A DNA stretch of 26,443 bases. It comes from JANOGU01 sp031406135. Lineage in GTDB: Bacteria; Pseudomonadota; Alphaproteobacteria; Rhodobacterales; Rhodobacteraceae. Location: positions 1 to 26,443 of the forward strand of contig JANOGU010000047.1 in the NCBI GenBank assembly GCA_031406135.1, given 5' to 3'. The position numbers and the translations under genes are program-made. This document shows, one piece after another, positions 1 to 7,898 of this stretch; the stretch's first letter is position 1; every line of letters begins with the position of its first letter. The notes under the pieces are model-generated. The model was not told where the DNA came from. It worked only from the letters and a program-made list of their open reading frames with translations, and did not search any database.

Positions 1-53
1 TCAACATGCCCGCGTAGCTGTTCGGCGAGGGCGGTGACCACGTGACGTTCCAT
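1..53 (-). CDS. 5' end of an unidentified gene (runs off the window)
   Basis: Only the first 17 codons are inside the window, reading MERHVVTALAEQLRGHV before the left edge cuts the gene. The start is supported by a strong Shine-Dalgarno AAAGGAG about 7 bases upstream of the ATG at position 53. I cannot assign a family from so few residues. It is preceded by about 280 bases without a gene that contain an AT-rich patch, so it probably has its own promoter rather than belonging to the truB operon upstream. Confidence 0.5.
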   Translation of the reverse strand, partial: MERHVVTALAEQLRGHV

Positions 54-180
54 CGGACGCTCCTTTGGCGAGGAAGAGTCCGACAGAAAACAACCTACCA
101 CCGCCCTCGCCAACCCCCAGCGTCGTGTAGTGTGAACAAACGGTGAATGTAGCCATGGAAGCCATTGTTATTATTACAGT

Positions 181-236
181 AAAAAAATGTCCCACCGTGT
201 GACGCTCCACCCTGCCCCTGCGAAAAGAAGGGCAGG
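181..236 (-). terminator. Possible terminator of the rbfA-truB-DUF1643 operon, in a 278-base gene-free stretch
   Basis: Reading the minus strand downstream of the DUF1643 gene there is an inverted repeat (CCTGCCC at 211-217 against GGGCAGG at 230-236, loop of 12) and, 23 bases further on, a run of seven T (plus-strand A at 181-187). A weaker, mismatched hairpin lies immediately before the T run. The hairpin and T run are not ideally spaced, so this is tentative. The rest of 54-331 holds no gene I can support; 150-187 is markedly AT-rich and could carry the promoter of the left-edge gene. Confidence 0.3.
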
Positions 237-331
237 CACGCGGCCAGCACCGCCTCCCGCCCCCGCCCGCCACACCGACAGCATGACCCGGCTGCCGGGC
301 AGGGATTGGCGGCTGAAGCCAGGGATCGTCG

Positions 332-856
332 TCATCGGGCAGGCTGCCAGAGCATCGGCTGGCGGTCGTAGCCGATGTAGAGCGGATGCTGCGGCTCGCC
401 CGTCCTGGTCAGGCCCAGGTGGTGCAGGGGCATGCCAAGGCCGCGCAGTTGCCGCTCCACCGCCACCCCCCGCCCCAGATGCGCGCCATGATTGCCCCAG
501 GCGCAGAGGATCAGGCCATCGCCGACCCATCCTTCGGCGCTCTCCCGGATCGCGGCGTCGTTGCCCGGCCCCACCGGATCGTCCTGGCCCCGCATCACGC
601 GGGGATCAGTGGCGCGGAAGGCGAAGATGTTGGTCACCCGGAAAGCACCGTAGCCCAGCGCCCGCGCGCGGCGCTCGCAGCGCTCTACCGTCGGGTCGTT
701 CTGCACCTCGGTGGCGGTGGAGGGGTTGAGCATCACGATGAGCGCCCGTGCGCCAGCCGGGTCCCAGGTCCGGGTCAGCAGGTAGCGCCAGCGTTCACAG
801 GGGGAATAGACGGCGGTGGACTCCGCGTCACCCTTGAGGTGCCGCTTCTCGGTCAT
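332..856 (-). CDS. DUF1643 domain-containing protein
   Basis: A 174-residue cytoplasmic protein of the DUF1643 family, whose function is not established. Recognisable family features are the N-terminal R-Y-L-L-T-R-W/T pattern, the VMLNPSTA block near residues 41-48 followed by DPTVERC, the FRVTNIFAFRATDP stretch near 71-84, and WGNHGA near 120. The length is normal for the family. The ATG overlaps the truB stop codon in an ATGA arrangement, so translation is very likely coupled to truB and the gene is the last member of the rbfA operon. There is no signal peptide or membrane segment. Family assignment is firm; the biological role is unknown. Confidence 0.85.
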   Translation of the reverse strand: MTEKRHLKGDAESTAVYSPCERWRYLLTRTWDPAGARALIVMLNPSTATEVQNDPTVERCERRARALGYGAFRVTNIFAFRATDPRVMRGQDDPVGPGNDAAIRESAEGWVGDGLILCAWGNHGAHLGRGVAVERQLRGLGMPLHHLGLTRTGEPQHPLYIGYDRQPMLWQPAR

Positions 857-1746
857 GCGAAGACGCGGGCGGGGTGCAGGCAGCCGCCGCGGTAGCGGCC
901 GACGGCCACCGCCCGGCCCTCGAAACTCGCCCAGGCCTCGGCATCGAAGTCCAGACCCTGCGTCACCTCGCCCGGGTTGCCGTGCCGCAGCCGGACGGCG
1001 CCCGCCGGCGTCGCGGGAAGTTCCGGCAGGCCGGCCAAAGCCACCTCCAGCGGCAGCAGCCGGGCGTCGAGCGCATCCGTCCTCGCCAGCGCCTGCACTG
1101 CGTCAAGCGTGATCCCCTCCTCGGCCCGGAACGGGCCGGAGGCCGTCCGCCGCAGCGTGACGACATGCGCCAGGCAGCCCAGCGCCCGCCCGAGGTCGCG
1201 GGCTATGGCACGAACATAGCCGCCCTTGCCGCAGGTCATCACCAGGTCCGCCTGGTCGTCGTCCGGCCGGGCCACGAGGTCCAGCCGCGCCACATGCAGC
1301 GGCCGGGGCGCGAGGTCCATCTCCACCCCCGCGCGGGCCAGGTCATAGGCGCGCTCACCCTCGACCCTGACCGCCGAAACCTGCGGCGGCACCTGCAGGA
1401 TGTCGCCGCGGAAGGCGGCCAGTGCCGCCTCGATCGCCGCGTCCGACGGACGCTGACCGGAGGTTGCCGTCACCGCGCCGGAGGCATCGTCGGTTGCCGT
1501 CTCGGCCCCGAACCGCACCCGGAAGACATAGGTCTTCTCCGCCTCCATCAGCCAGGGGATGGTCTTCGTGGCCTCCCCCAGCGCCACCGCCAGAACCCCG
1601 GTCGCATCGGGGTCGAGCGTGCCTGCATGCCCTGCCTTCTGTGCCCCGAACGCCCAGCGCACCTTGCCCACCACGGCGGTGGAGGTCACCCCCGCGGGCT
1701 TGTCCACGACGAGCCAGCCCGACACCGCGCGCCCCTTGCGCGCCAT
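853..1746 (-). CDS. truB: tRNA pseudouridine(55) synthase TruB
   Basis: Converts uridine 55 to pseudouridine in the T-loop of most tRNAs. The 297-residue protein has the TruB N-terminal signature GWLVVDKPAGVTS (10-22) and the catalytic motif AGHAGTLDPDATGVL, with the nucleophilic aspartate at about residue 45. Later come the YVFRVRFG strand and the KGGYVRAIARDLG motif that helps bind RNA. The C-terminal part is the PUA-like extension. The ATG at 1746 shares one base with the TGA of the upstream glycosidase-like gene, and the gene end overlaps DUF1643. Placement downstream of rbfA fits the common rbfA-truB grouping of RNA and ribosome maturation genes. Confidence 0.97.
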   Translation of the reverse strand: MARKGRAVSGWLVVDKPAGVTSTAVVGKVRWAFGAQKAGHAGTLDPDATGVLAVALGEATKTIPWLMEAEKTYVFRVRFGAETATDDASGAVTATSGQRPSDAAIEAALAAFRGDILQVPPQVSAVRVEGERAYDLARAGVEMDLAPRPLHVARLDLVARPDDDQADLVMTCGKGGYVRAIARDLGRALGCLAHVVTLRRTASGPFRAEEGITLDAVQALARTDALDARLLPLEVALAGLPELPATPAGAVRLRHGNPGEVTQGLDFDAEAWASFEGRAVAVGRYRGGCLHPARVFA

Positions 1747-2513
1747 CAGCCCGGGTCCGCGACAAGGCCCACGATCGGCCCCATGGCAAAGCCCCAGTCG
1801 TCGCGGCCAAGCCCCGGCGCGTAGAGGCGTGACACCTGGCCGTCGAAGTAGAGCGCGTCGGGCAGGCCGAGACGGTCGCGGAAGAAGCGGGCAAGGGCGT
1901 GGAAGTTCACCGGCGCGTCCGAGATGGCAAACACGGCGCGAGTGCCGTCGGCGGACACGCCGACACCGTTGCGGATGAACAGGCTGTCGCTGTCGGCGAT
2001 GAACCGCGGATGCAGCTCGCCCCCGATCACCAGCATCGGGCCGGACTGGGTGGCGTGGCGGCAGTCGGCCGGCGCCTTGCGGAAGGCGCGGCTTTCGATC
2101 ACGGCAAAGCCCGTCCGGGTGATGCAGAAGACGCCGTTTGGGCGCATCCCGAAGTTCCCCGGACCCGCCGCCGTGACCAGCGGCGCGCGCTCCGTGCCGT
2201 TTTCGACCAGCAAGCCCACCGGGCTGCGATCCTGATGATACATGCCCGCGTTCATCGCGAAGGCGAGTGCCTTGCCCTCGGCCTCCAACGCCGCGCCGAT
2301 GCGGGCGAAACTGCCATAGACCCTGCCGTCCGGCGCGGTCAGGAACAGGCGCAGGTCCTGTCCCGCCAGCACCTCGCAGACGGCATAGCCGGTGCCTTCG
2401 AAGCTGTCGGTCCGGCAGGCGGCGGCAGCGGGTGCGGCGAATGCGGAAACGCCCGCGACCGCGGCCAGCGCAATGAAACTTGCCCGAACGCATCGGCAAA
2501 CTTCTTCGAGCAC
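1746..2513 (-). CDS. Secreted phosphodiester glycosidase family protein (NAGPA/DUF2233 domain)
   Basis: Resembles the NAGPA/DUF2233 family, whose best-known member removes N-acetylglucosamine from a phosphodiester-linked sugar; the bacterial substrate here is unknown. Family marks are FAMNAGMYHQDRSPVGL (near 85-100 of the mature region), the NGVFCI strand, SGPMLVIGG, IRNGVGV, and a C-terminal ALYFDGQVSRLY. An N-terminal segment CVRASFIALAAVAGVSAFAAPAAAA is a clear signal peptide, so the protein acts in the periplasm. The GTG at 2513 has GGAG 5 to 8 bases upstream and leaves a normal-length signal peptide. An ATG at 2558 is an alternative that adds 15 residues and overlaps the rbfA end. It lies between rbfA and truB, and its stop overlaps the truB start. 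Confidence 0.8.
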   Translation of the reverse strand: MLEEVCRCVRASFIALAAVAGVSAFAAPAAAACRTDSFEGTGYAVCEVLAGQDLRLFLTAPDGRVYGSFARIGAALEAEGKALAFAMNAGMYHQDRSPVGLLVENGTERAPLVTAAGPGNFGMRPNGVFCITRTGFAVIESRAFRKAPADCRHATQSGPMLVIGGELHPRFIADSDSLFIRNGVGVSADGTRAVFAISDAPVNFHALARFFRDRLGLPDALYFDGQVSRLYAPGLGRDDWGFAMGPIVGLVADPG

Positions 2514-2550
2514 ACTGACTCCGGGCTGCTGCCGGGTGGGATGCCTCCGC

Positions 2551-2955
2551 TCAGGCATCGCCGTCGGCGTCCAGATCGCGCGCCACGCGCGGGTCGGCGA
2601 ACAGCTTTCGCGTGGCGTCCAGACGGTCGAAGGTCTCGTCGGGGCGAAACCTCAGGTCGGGGGCGAATTTCAGCGTCATCGCCGCCGCCACCCGCGCCCG
2701 CAGCGGGCCGCGGTTGCGGGCCAGCGCGGCGATGGCTTTCGCCACCTCACCGCCGCCCAGCGGCATCACGAAGACGGTTGCGACCTTGAGGTCGGGCGAG
2801 ACCCGCACCTCGCCCACGGTCAGGCTGATGCCTTGCAGGTCGGGATCATGCACATCGCCGCGCGATAGCACCTCGCTCAGCGTGCGGCGGATCAGCTCGC
2901 CCACGCGCAGCTGGCGCTGTGACGGACCGGATGCGGTGGCGCGGGGTTTCGACAT
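2551..2955 (-). CDS. rbfA: 30S ribosome-binding factor RbfA
   Basis: Assembly factor that binds the immature 30S subunit and helps 16S rRNA 5'-end maturation and cold adaptation. The 134-residue product begins MSKPRATASG and shows the RbfA KH-like pattern: RQLRVGELIRRTLSEVL, then GISLTVGEVRVSPDLKVATVFV, and a C-terminal LKFAPDLRFRPDETFD. Longer in-frame starts reach into the dapB promoter region and are not needed for the family length. It is the first gene of the minus-strand operon and is divergent from dapB, with 89 bases between the two start codons. Confidence 0.95.
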   Translation of the reverse strand: MSKPRATASGPSQRQLRVGELIRRTLSEVLSRGDVHDPDLQGISLTVGEVRVSPDLKVATVFVMPLGGGEVAKAIAALARNRGPLRARVAAAMTLKFAPDLRFRPDETFDRLDATRKLFADPRVARDLDADGDA

Positions 2956-3044
2956 GGGCCGCGAGATAGGCGCTTTCGCGTCTGCCCGCAACGCTTGCGG
3001 GGCCGGGCCGGCGCGGCTAAGCCGCAACGGCGGAGGGCCTTTTG

Positions 3045-3851
3045 ATGGACGCACCCGGACTTGTGATCACCGGCGCCTCGGGGCGGATGGGGCAGATGCT
3101 GGTGAAGCTGGCTTCGGCAAGCCCAGCCGTCCGTCTGATCGGCTGCATCGAGCGTGAGGGCCACCCCTGGATCGGCCGCGACATCGGCGCGGCGATGGGC
3201 GGGGCCGATCTGGGCGTGACGGTGACCGACGACCCGTTGCCGGTCTTCGCCAGCGCGCAAGGCGTGATCGACTTCACCGCCCCCGCCGCCACGGTGGACT
3301 TTGCCGCACTGGCCGCGCAGGCGCGCGCCGTCCATGTCATCGGCACGACCGGGCTGGATGCGGAGCATCTGGCGAAGATCGCAGCGGCGGCGCGGCACGC
3401 GGTGATCGTGCGCGCGGGGAACATGAGCCTGGGCGTCAACCTCCTCGCCGGTCTGGCCCGCAAAGTGGCGCAGGCACTGGATGCCGACTGGGACGTGGAA
3501 ATCGTCGAGGCGCATCACCGGATGAAGGTGGATGCGCCCTCGGGCACGGCGCTGATGCTGGGCGAGGCGGTGGCGCAGGGGCGGGGGCTGAACCACGCCG
3601 AGGCCAGGGTCAGTGGCCGCGACGGGATCACCGGCGCGCGCCGCAGAGGGAGCATCGGCTATTCCGCGATCCGCGGCGGCGATGTCGTGGGCGAGCACGA
3701 TGTCATCTTCGCCGGCGAGGGCGAGCGGGTGGTGCTGCGCCACATCGCCACCGACCGCGCGATCTTTGCCCGTGGAGCGCTGCGCGCGGTGCTCTGGGGC
3801 CAGGACAAGACGCCGGGGGAATATTCCATGGCCGACGTGCTCGGACTCTGA
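3045..3851 (+). CDS. dapB: 4-hydroxy-tetrahydrodipicolinate reductase
   Basis: NAD(P)H-dependent reduction in the diaminopimelate route to lysine and peptidoglycan. The 268-residue protein has the nucleotide-binding GASGRMG near residues 9-15, GTTGL near 100, and the substrate-binding and catalytic block EAHHRMKVDAPSGTAL near 158-173, which carries the HH...K...PSGT residues. The ATG at 3045 has GGAGG about 8 bases upstream; an in-frame TTG directly before it is less likely. The gene is divergent from rbfA and convergent with the caspase-like gene. A functional dapB shows that this organism makes lysine through DAP, which bears on the saccharopine genes further on. Confidence 0.96.
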   Translation: MDAPGLVITGASGRMGQMLVKLASASPAVRLIGCIEREGHPWIGRDIGAAMGGADLGVTVTDDPLPVFASAQGVIDFTAPAATVDFAALAAQARAVHVIGTTGLDAEHLAKIAAAARHAVIVRAGNMSLGVNLLAGLARKVAQALDADWDVEIVEAHHRMKVDAPSGTALMLGEAVAQGRGLNHAEARVSGRDGITGARRRGSIGYSAIRGGDVVGEHDVIFAGEGERVVLRHIATDRAIFARGALRAVLWGQDKTPGEYSMADVLGL

Positions 3852-3857
3852 TCCGGG

Positions 3858-3872
3858 GCCACTGCCAGTGGC
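3858..3872. terminator. Small hairpin between convergent genes
   Basis: A perfect 6-base stem with a 3-base loop (GCCACT, GCC, AGTGGC) sits in the 27-base gap between the stop codons of dapB and the convergent caspase-like gene. There is no T run on either side. It could slow transcription from both directions, but the evidence is only the fold and its position. Confidence 0.3.
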
Positions 3873-3878
3873 GCTGAG

Positions 3879-5540
3879 CTATTCGCCCATCTGCAGCACG
3901 CCCCCGGCGAGCAACGCCACCATCGCCTCCTCGTCCAGATAGCCGGTCTGCGGCATCTCGCGGCTTTCCTGGAACCGGCGGATGGCGCGGCGGGTGTCGT
4001 CGTCGAAGACGCCGTCCACCGGCCCGGGGTCGAGCTCCAGCGCCTGCAGCCGTGCCTCGATCAGGCTGCGGGCCAGGTCGGACAGCGCCAGCGCGCTCTC
4101 CCGCGCCTCGGCCTCGGCCCGGTCGCCCGCGCCCGCGGCATCCTCGGTCAGCGTCGCGATCCGCGCCTGGGCATCCGCCGCGAAGGCGCCCATCGGCTGG
4201 GCGGCAAGGTAGTCGCGGTAGGCCGCGACCGTGTCCGCCGCCACGGCCCGGTCCCAGGCGGCGCGGTCGGCGGCGGCGGCGGCGGCCCGGCGCTCGGCCT
4301 CGAACACCGCCAGCCGCTCGGTCGCCAGTTCGGCGAACAGCCCGTCCGGATACCGCCGGAGATAGGCCCGCAGCCCCGCCTCGTCGCCCGCGGCCCCGGT
4401 CTGGTCCCAGTAGAGCCGGTCCTGCCGCTCCTGCTCGGCTCGCTTCGCCGCCGCCTCCGCCTCCAGTTCCGCCGCGCGGCGATCGGCCTGTGCCGCCAGC
4501 CGAAGGATCTGGTCGCGGTTGAGATAGCCGGTGACCGTCTCGCCATTCTTCTGCTGCCAGGTGGCGATGGCGGCACGCGAGCCGGGGCCGAACAGGCCGT
4601 CGATCCCCTTGGGGTCGTAGTCCAACAGCTTCAGCTGCCGCTGGATCGCGCGGCGCTGGTCGCGGTTGAGCACCAGCGCCTCCTCGCCCAGCCGTGCCTG
4701 CACCGCCGGATCGGCGCGCAGCCGCGCCGCCTCGGCCCGGGCGAGCGCGGTGTAGCGGCCGTCGGGGTAGCGCAGGGCGTAGTCGTCATAGGCCTGCGGC
4801 AGGCCGCGGCGCTTGGCCTCGGCCCAGATGCGGTCCTCTTCGGCCCTCTCGGCCTCGGTCTGGGCCGGCTCCACGGGTGCGGGGGCGGCCACCGCGGCGG
4901 CGCGGAAGGGCAGCTCGGCGGGCAGGAAGCCCTGTGCCAGCACTCCGGGCAGAAGGTCTACCATCTGCCCCAGGCTGACGCCGCGGTTGGGCAGGATGCG
5001 GGCGGCGAAGTCCGCCACCAACTCCGCATCGCCCATGAGCACCGTTACCCCCTGCGGGATGTCCAGGGTGCCGATCCCCGGCCGCAGCAGCTTGCCCAGC
5101 GCCAGGTCGCGGTCCTCGTGGCCCAGGATCACCACCGCCCCGCCAGGTGCGCGACCGGCGATCTCCAGCACGGCGGACAGGCTGACCCCCACCGCCCCGA
5201 CGGTGGCCAGGTCCGGCTGGGCGCTGTCGGAGCCGAGAAACCAGGTCTCGCTGTCGGACTGCGCGAAATGCCCGGCGAGCAGGATCACCACCCGGTCGCG
5301 TGGATCGAGCGTCTGCAACAGCGTGGACAGCCGGGCGCGCAGGTCGCGGCTGGGCAGATCGCTGCCGCTGACGGTGACGAAGCCGGCCGCGGCCAGAAAC
5401 GGGCCCGCGGCCGCCACCGCCTCGGCGCCCTCTATATCCGCGGCATCGGCGTAGTTCCGGTTGGCCAGGACCAGCGCCCGGTCCTCGGCCGCCGCCGGCC
5501 CCGCAACCAGCGCCCACAGCACCGCCACACTCCACCGCAT
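3879..5540 (-). CDS. Exported caspase-like (C14) domain protein with two peptidoglycan-binding-like modules; catalytic Cys absent
   Basis: A 553-residue protein with a signal peptide (residues 1-18, ending AGPAAAED), so it is exported. Residues 20-200 resemble the bacterial caspase/metacaspase fold: RALVLANRNY, a DRVVILLAGHFAQS strand with the expected histidine (H91), and GGAVVILGHED where D-A-C with the nucleophile is expected. I see no cysteine anywhere in the protein, so it cannot be an active cysteine protease. Residues 285-350 and 485-547 each look like a PG_binding_1 module (LNRDQRRAIQRQL...IDGLFGPGSRAAI and ARSLIEARLQ...VDGVFDDDTRRAI). Two W-Ala-rich repeats with YLRRYPDG-type SEL/TPR-like segments lie at 238-272 and 375-415. 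It is likely a periplasmic scaffold. It lies downstream of the sugar transferase. Confidence 0.8.
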   Translation of the reverse strand: MRWSVAVLWALVAGPAAAEDRALVLANRNYADAADIEGAEAVAAAGPFLAAAGFVTVSGSDLPSRDLRARLSTLLQTLDPRDRVVILLAGHFAQSDSETWFLGSDSAQPDLATVGAVGVSLSAVLEIAGRAPGGAVVILGHEDRDLALGKLLRPGIGTLDIPQGVTVLMGDAELVADFAARILPNRGVSLGQMVDLLPGVLAQGFLPAELPFRAAAVAAPAPVEPAQTEAERAEEDRIWAEAKRRGLPQAYDDYALRYPDGRYTALARAEAARLRADPAVQARLGEEALVLNRDQRRAIQRQLKLLDYDPKGIDGLFGPGSRAAIATWQQKNGETVTGYLNRDQILRLAAQADRRAAELEAEAAAKRAEQERQDRLYWDQTGAAGDEAGLRAYLRRYPDGLFAELATERLAVFEAERRAAAAAADRAAWDRAVAADTVAAYRDYLAAQPMGAFAADAQARIATLTEDAAGAGDRAEAEARESALALSDLARSLIEARLQALELDPGPVDGVFDDDTRRAIRRFQESREMPQTGYLDEEAMVALLAGGVLQMGE

Positions 5541-5620
5541 CCCAGCCTCCCGCCCGTTTCGCGGCAGACTAGCACCGGCGGGGCGGCGGTGTCAGATCAC
5601 CCCTTCGCGCACGAAGGCCC

Positions 5621-5636
5621 GCGCGGAAATCCGCGC
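5621..5636 (-). terminator. Hairpin downstream of the sugar transferase gene
   Basis: A near-perfect inverted repeat (GCGCGGA, AA, TCCGCGC) lies about 45 bases after the sugar transferase stop on the minus strand. A second 6-base hairpin, CCTTCG-CGCA-CGAAGG, follows within 30 bases. No T run follows either, so factor-independent termination is doubtful. The pair could be a transcript-end or processing structure separating the sugar transferase from the caspase-like gene. Confidence 0.25.
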
Positions 5637-5678
5637 AGGCCCCCGTTGCTGCACTGGGCAGCCGCTGCACAAGGAAGA

Positions 5679-6374
5679 TCAGTAGCCGGTCCCGCCCAGC
5701 ACGACGCGCACCGTGCGCAGCAGGATGGCAAGGTCAGACTTCAGGGACAGCCCCTGGTCATAGGCCGCGTCATAGTCGGCGCGGGCGCGGAAAGTCGTCT
5801 CGTTGCGACCGGCGGTCTGCCACAGCCCGGTGATGCCCGGCCGCAGGTTGTAGTAGGCCAGTCCGGGGTACATCGCGCGCTGGCAGGTCATCATCGGCCG
5901 CGGGCCGACAAGGCTCATGTCGCCGACGAAGACGTTCCAGAGCTGCGGCAACTCGTCCAGCGAGAACTGACGCAGCAGGGCGCCGAGACGGGTGATGCGG
6001 GGATCGCACTTCAACTTCTGCGTCGCGTCCCATTCGGCACGCGCCGCCGGATCGGCGGCCAAGAGCGCCGCCAGCCGGGCATCGGCGTCGAGCACCATGG
6101 TGCGCAGCTTCCAGATGCGGAAGGTCTTGCCGTGGCGGCCCACGCGGTCCTGGGCGTAGAGCCCCGGCGCACCCTCGAAGCGCACGATCACATAGAGGAT
6201 CAGCAGCAGCGGCAGCACGACCGGCGCGGCGAGCAGCACGGCGACGACGTCCAGAACGCGCTTCAGACCGTTGCGATAGGCGCTGATGCGCCGGGCGGAG
6301 CGGTGCGAACCCGATGCGCTGCGCGTTGTGGTGGCGGGGGCTTCGGGCAGGAATTCGGGAAAGCTGACGGTCAC
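5679..6374 (-). CDS. Exopolysaccharide-type sugar transferase (bacterial sugar transferase family)
   Basis: A polyprenyl-phosphate sugar-1-phosphate transferase of the ExoY/WbaP type, the enzyme that starts a repeat unit on undecaprenyl phosphate at the inner membrane. Family marks in order are KRVLDVVAVLLAAPVVLPLLL (one membrane segment), the FRIWKLRTM motif, RLGALLRQFSLDELPQLWNV, GDMSLVGPRP, and LRPGITGLWQTAGRNE near the C terminus. The chosen GTG at 6374 has AAAGG/AGGTGG upstream and gives 231 residues. An ATG at 6491 would add 39 Arg/Pro-rich residues unlike the family. The N-terminal 30 residues are hydrophilic. The sugar it transfers cannot be read from sequence. The nearby dTDP-rhamnose genes suggest a rhamnose-containing surface polysaccharide. 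Confidence 0.93.
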   Translation of the reverse strand: MTVSFPEFLPEAPATTTRSASGSHRSARRISAYRNGLKRVLDVVAVLLAAPVVLPLLLILYVIVRFEGAPGLYAQDRVGRHGKTFRIWKLRTMVLDADARLAALLAADPAARAEWDATQKLKCDPRITRLGALLRQFSLDELPQLWNVFVGDMSLVGPRPMMTCQRAMYPGLAYYNLRPGITGLWQTAGRNETTFRARADYDAAYDQGLSLKSDLAILLRTVRVVLGGTGY

Positions 6375-6732
6375 GGCCGGCCACCTTTCCCGCAGCTCCG
6401 GTCGGTGCCGGCGCCGGTTGCCAGGGCCGCGCGGACCGGAAGGGCCTTGCGCATCGTTACAACCTTTCCGGCAAAATGGCCGGCAAAACATCCAAACATG
6501 GCACTCACTCGTGGTTCACGCCCCGTCAAGGACGTTAGGCGAAAGCCTTGCGGCGCGCGAGGAAAAAGACCGGAAGGCGGTCGAAACGTGGCGGAAATGG
6601 GGCAGCGCGCGTGATTGTGATCGAAGCCGTGTTCAATCGCCGGAAAGGGGAACAACGCAGGGTTGAAATCACGGATGCGCGCTCGCGGGGCGGTGGGACC
6701 CGGCGCCGCAAGTGCCGCGAATCGCTCGCGAC
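6375..6732. other. Gene-free stretch upstream of the sugar transferase
   Basis: No reading frame here has a family signature or a good ribosome binding site. The segment 6440-6530 is less GC-rich than its surroundings and has a short direct repeat, CCGGCAAAA, twice (6468 and 6480 regions). It probably carries the promoter of the sugar transferase gene, but I could not place convincing -35 and -10 boxes. Confidence 0.3.
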
Positions 6733-6933
6733 TCAGTCGCCGGATGCCCCCGTGGCGGCCCCGTCCCTCCGCATCGCGGCCGCCAGCGCCACGGCCCCGC
6801 CGGTCAGGACCGTGAGGCTCCCGGCGCCGAGATACAGCGCCAGCGCCGTCGGCACCGGCAGGCCGGCGATCAGACCGCCGATCGCGGTGGCGAGGCCCGA
6901 GACAATCCCGAGCAGCAGCAGAACAACCGGCAT
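6733..6933 (-). CDS. Small two-helix membrane protein, function unknown
   Basis: A 66-residue protein that I do not recognise. It begins MPVVLLLLGIVSGLATAIGG and is mostly two hydrophobic helices (about residues 2-20 and 27-53) joined by GLPVPTALALY, with a short charged tail MRRDGAATGASGD. The ATG at 6933 has GGGAGG 6 to 7 bases upstream, which decides this start over an ATG 63 bases earlier. It lies on the same strand, 107 bases after rfbD and before the sugar transferase, so it may be transcribed with the polysaccharide genes. Nothing indicates a specific function. Confidence 0.6.
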   Translation of the reverse strand: MPVVLLLLGIVSGLATAIGGLIAGLPVPTALALYLGAGSLTVLTGGAVALAAAMRRDGAATGASGD

Positions 6934-7040
6934 CGGCGGCCTCCCGTGGCGACGCTTCCAGCAGTCGTGCCGGAGTGCGGCGGAAGGCTGGCGCACGGTG
7001 AGCGCGGGGCAGGCGATTCGGACGGGTTTGCCGAAAAACT

Positions 7041-7898
7041 TCAGCGAACCCGCAGGTCGGACAGGATGGCGGCAAGCCCGTCGCGCCAGTCCGGCTGCGG
7101 AATGCCGAAAGCGTGGGCGAGGCTGCGGCAGTCGAGACGCGAGTTCCTCGGCCGCCGCGCCGGGGTCGGCCAGGCGTCGCTCGGGATGTCCTCGATGGCG
7201 CAGGACAGCCCGGCGCCCGCCATGATGGCGCGGGCGAGCCCGGCCCAGGTCGTGTCCGGCGCGCCTGACAGATGATGCGTGCCGCCCTCGGCCCCGTCAT
7301 GGAACGCCATCGCCACCGCAATCAGCGCGTTGGCGATGGCGGCGGCCGGAGTGGGTCCGCCGGCCTGGTCGGCGACCACGCGCAGGCTCTCGCGCTCGCG
7401 GCCCAGGCGCAGCATCGTCTTCACGAAATTTGCCCCGTGCGCCGAGACCACCCAGGAGGTGCGCAGGATCAGGTGTTTCCCCCCCGCCGCGCGGACGCCC
7501 ACCTCGCCGGCCAGCTTCGACCGTCCATAGGCGTTCAGCGGCGCGGTCGGGTCATCGGGGCGGAACGGCGCCTCGCCCGACCCGTCGAAGACGTAGTCGG
7601 TGGACAGGTGCAGGAACGGCACCCCGCGCGAGGCGCAGGCCCGGGCGATGGCTGCCGGCGCCTCGCCGTTGGCGACGGTGGCTGCGGCTTCCTCCGTCTC
7701 CGCCCGGTCCACCGCGGTCCAGGCGGCGGCGTTGATTACCGCGTCGACCCGCATCGCCCGGACCGCCGCCTCGCAGGCCGCCGGATCGGCCAGATCGGCC
7801 TCGGCCCGCGACAGGAAGCGCGCGGTCACCCCCTTCGGCAGGTGGCGGGCAAGCTCGGTCGCGACCTGCCCGGTCTTGCCGAAGACGAGAAGCTTCAT
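7041..7898 (-). CDS. rfbD: dTDP-4-dehydrorhamnose reductase
   Basis: Last step of dTDP-L-rhamnose synthesis, the NAD(P)H-dependent reduction of dTDP-4-keto-rhamnose. The 285-residue protein has the nucleotide-binding GKTGQVA (7-13), INAAAWTAVDRAE (55-67) typical of RfbD, LSTDYVFDG (98-106) with the catalytic Thr, and the YGRSK pair Y124/K128. Near the C terminus, RRPRNSRLDC matches the usual P-R-N-S-x-L-D pattern. Its ATG overlaps the rfbB stop (ATGA), so the two are translated together. It is the last of three rhamnose genes in the order rfbC-rfbB-rfbD. Confidence 0.95.
   Translation of the reverse strand: MKLLVFGKTGQVATELARHLPKGVTARFLSRAEADLADPAACEAAVRAMRVDAVINAAAWTAVDRAETEEAAATVANGEAPAAIARACASRGVPFLHLSTDYVFDGSGEAPFRPDDPTAPLNAYGRSKLAGEVGVRAAGGKHLILRTSWVVSAHGANFVKTMLRLGRERESLRVVADQAGGPTPAAAIANALIAVAMAFHDGAEGGTHHLSGAPDTTWAGLARAIMAGAGLSCAIEDIPSDAWPTPARRPRNSRLDCRSLAHAFGIPQPDWRDGLAAILSDLRVR

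Noticed and set aside
853..2499. A single 548-residue frame covering truB and upstream DNA
   Set aside because: Only the part from the ATG at 1746 is TruB; the upstream half is a shadow frame of the glycosidase-like gene and has no signature of its own.
6500..6540. Promoter for the sugar transferase built on TTGACG (minus strand)
   Set aside because: No acceptable -10 hexamer lies 16-18 bases from it; the nearest candidate is 23 bases away.
5118..6614. Plus-strand frame of 498 codons
   Set aside because: It is a shadow of the caspase-like and sugar-transferase genes and crosses intergenic DNA; no ribosome binding site or family.
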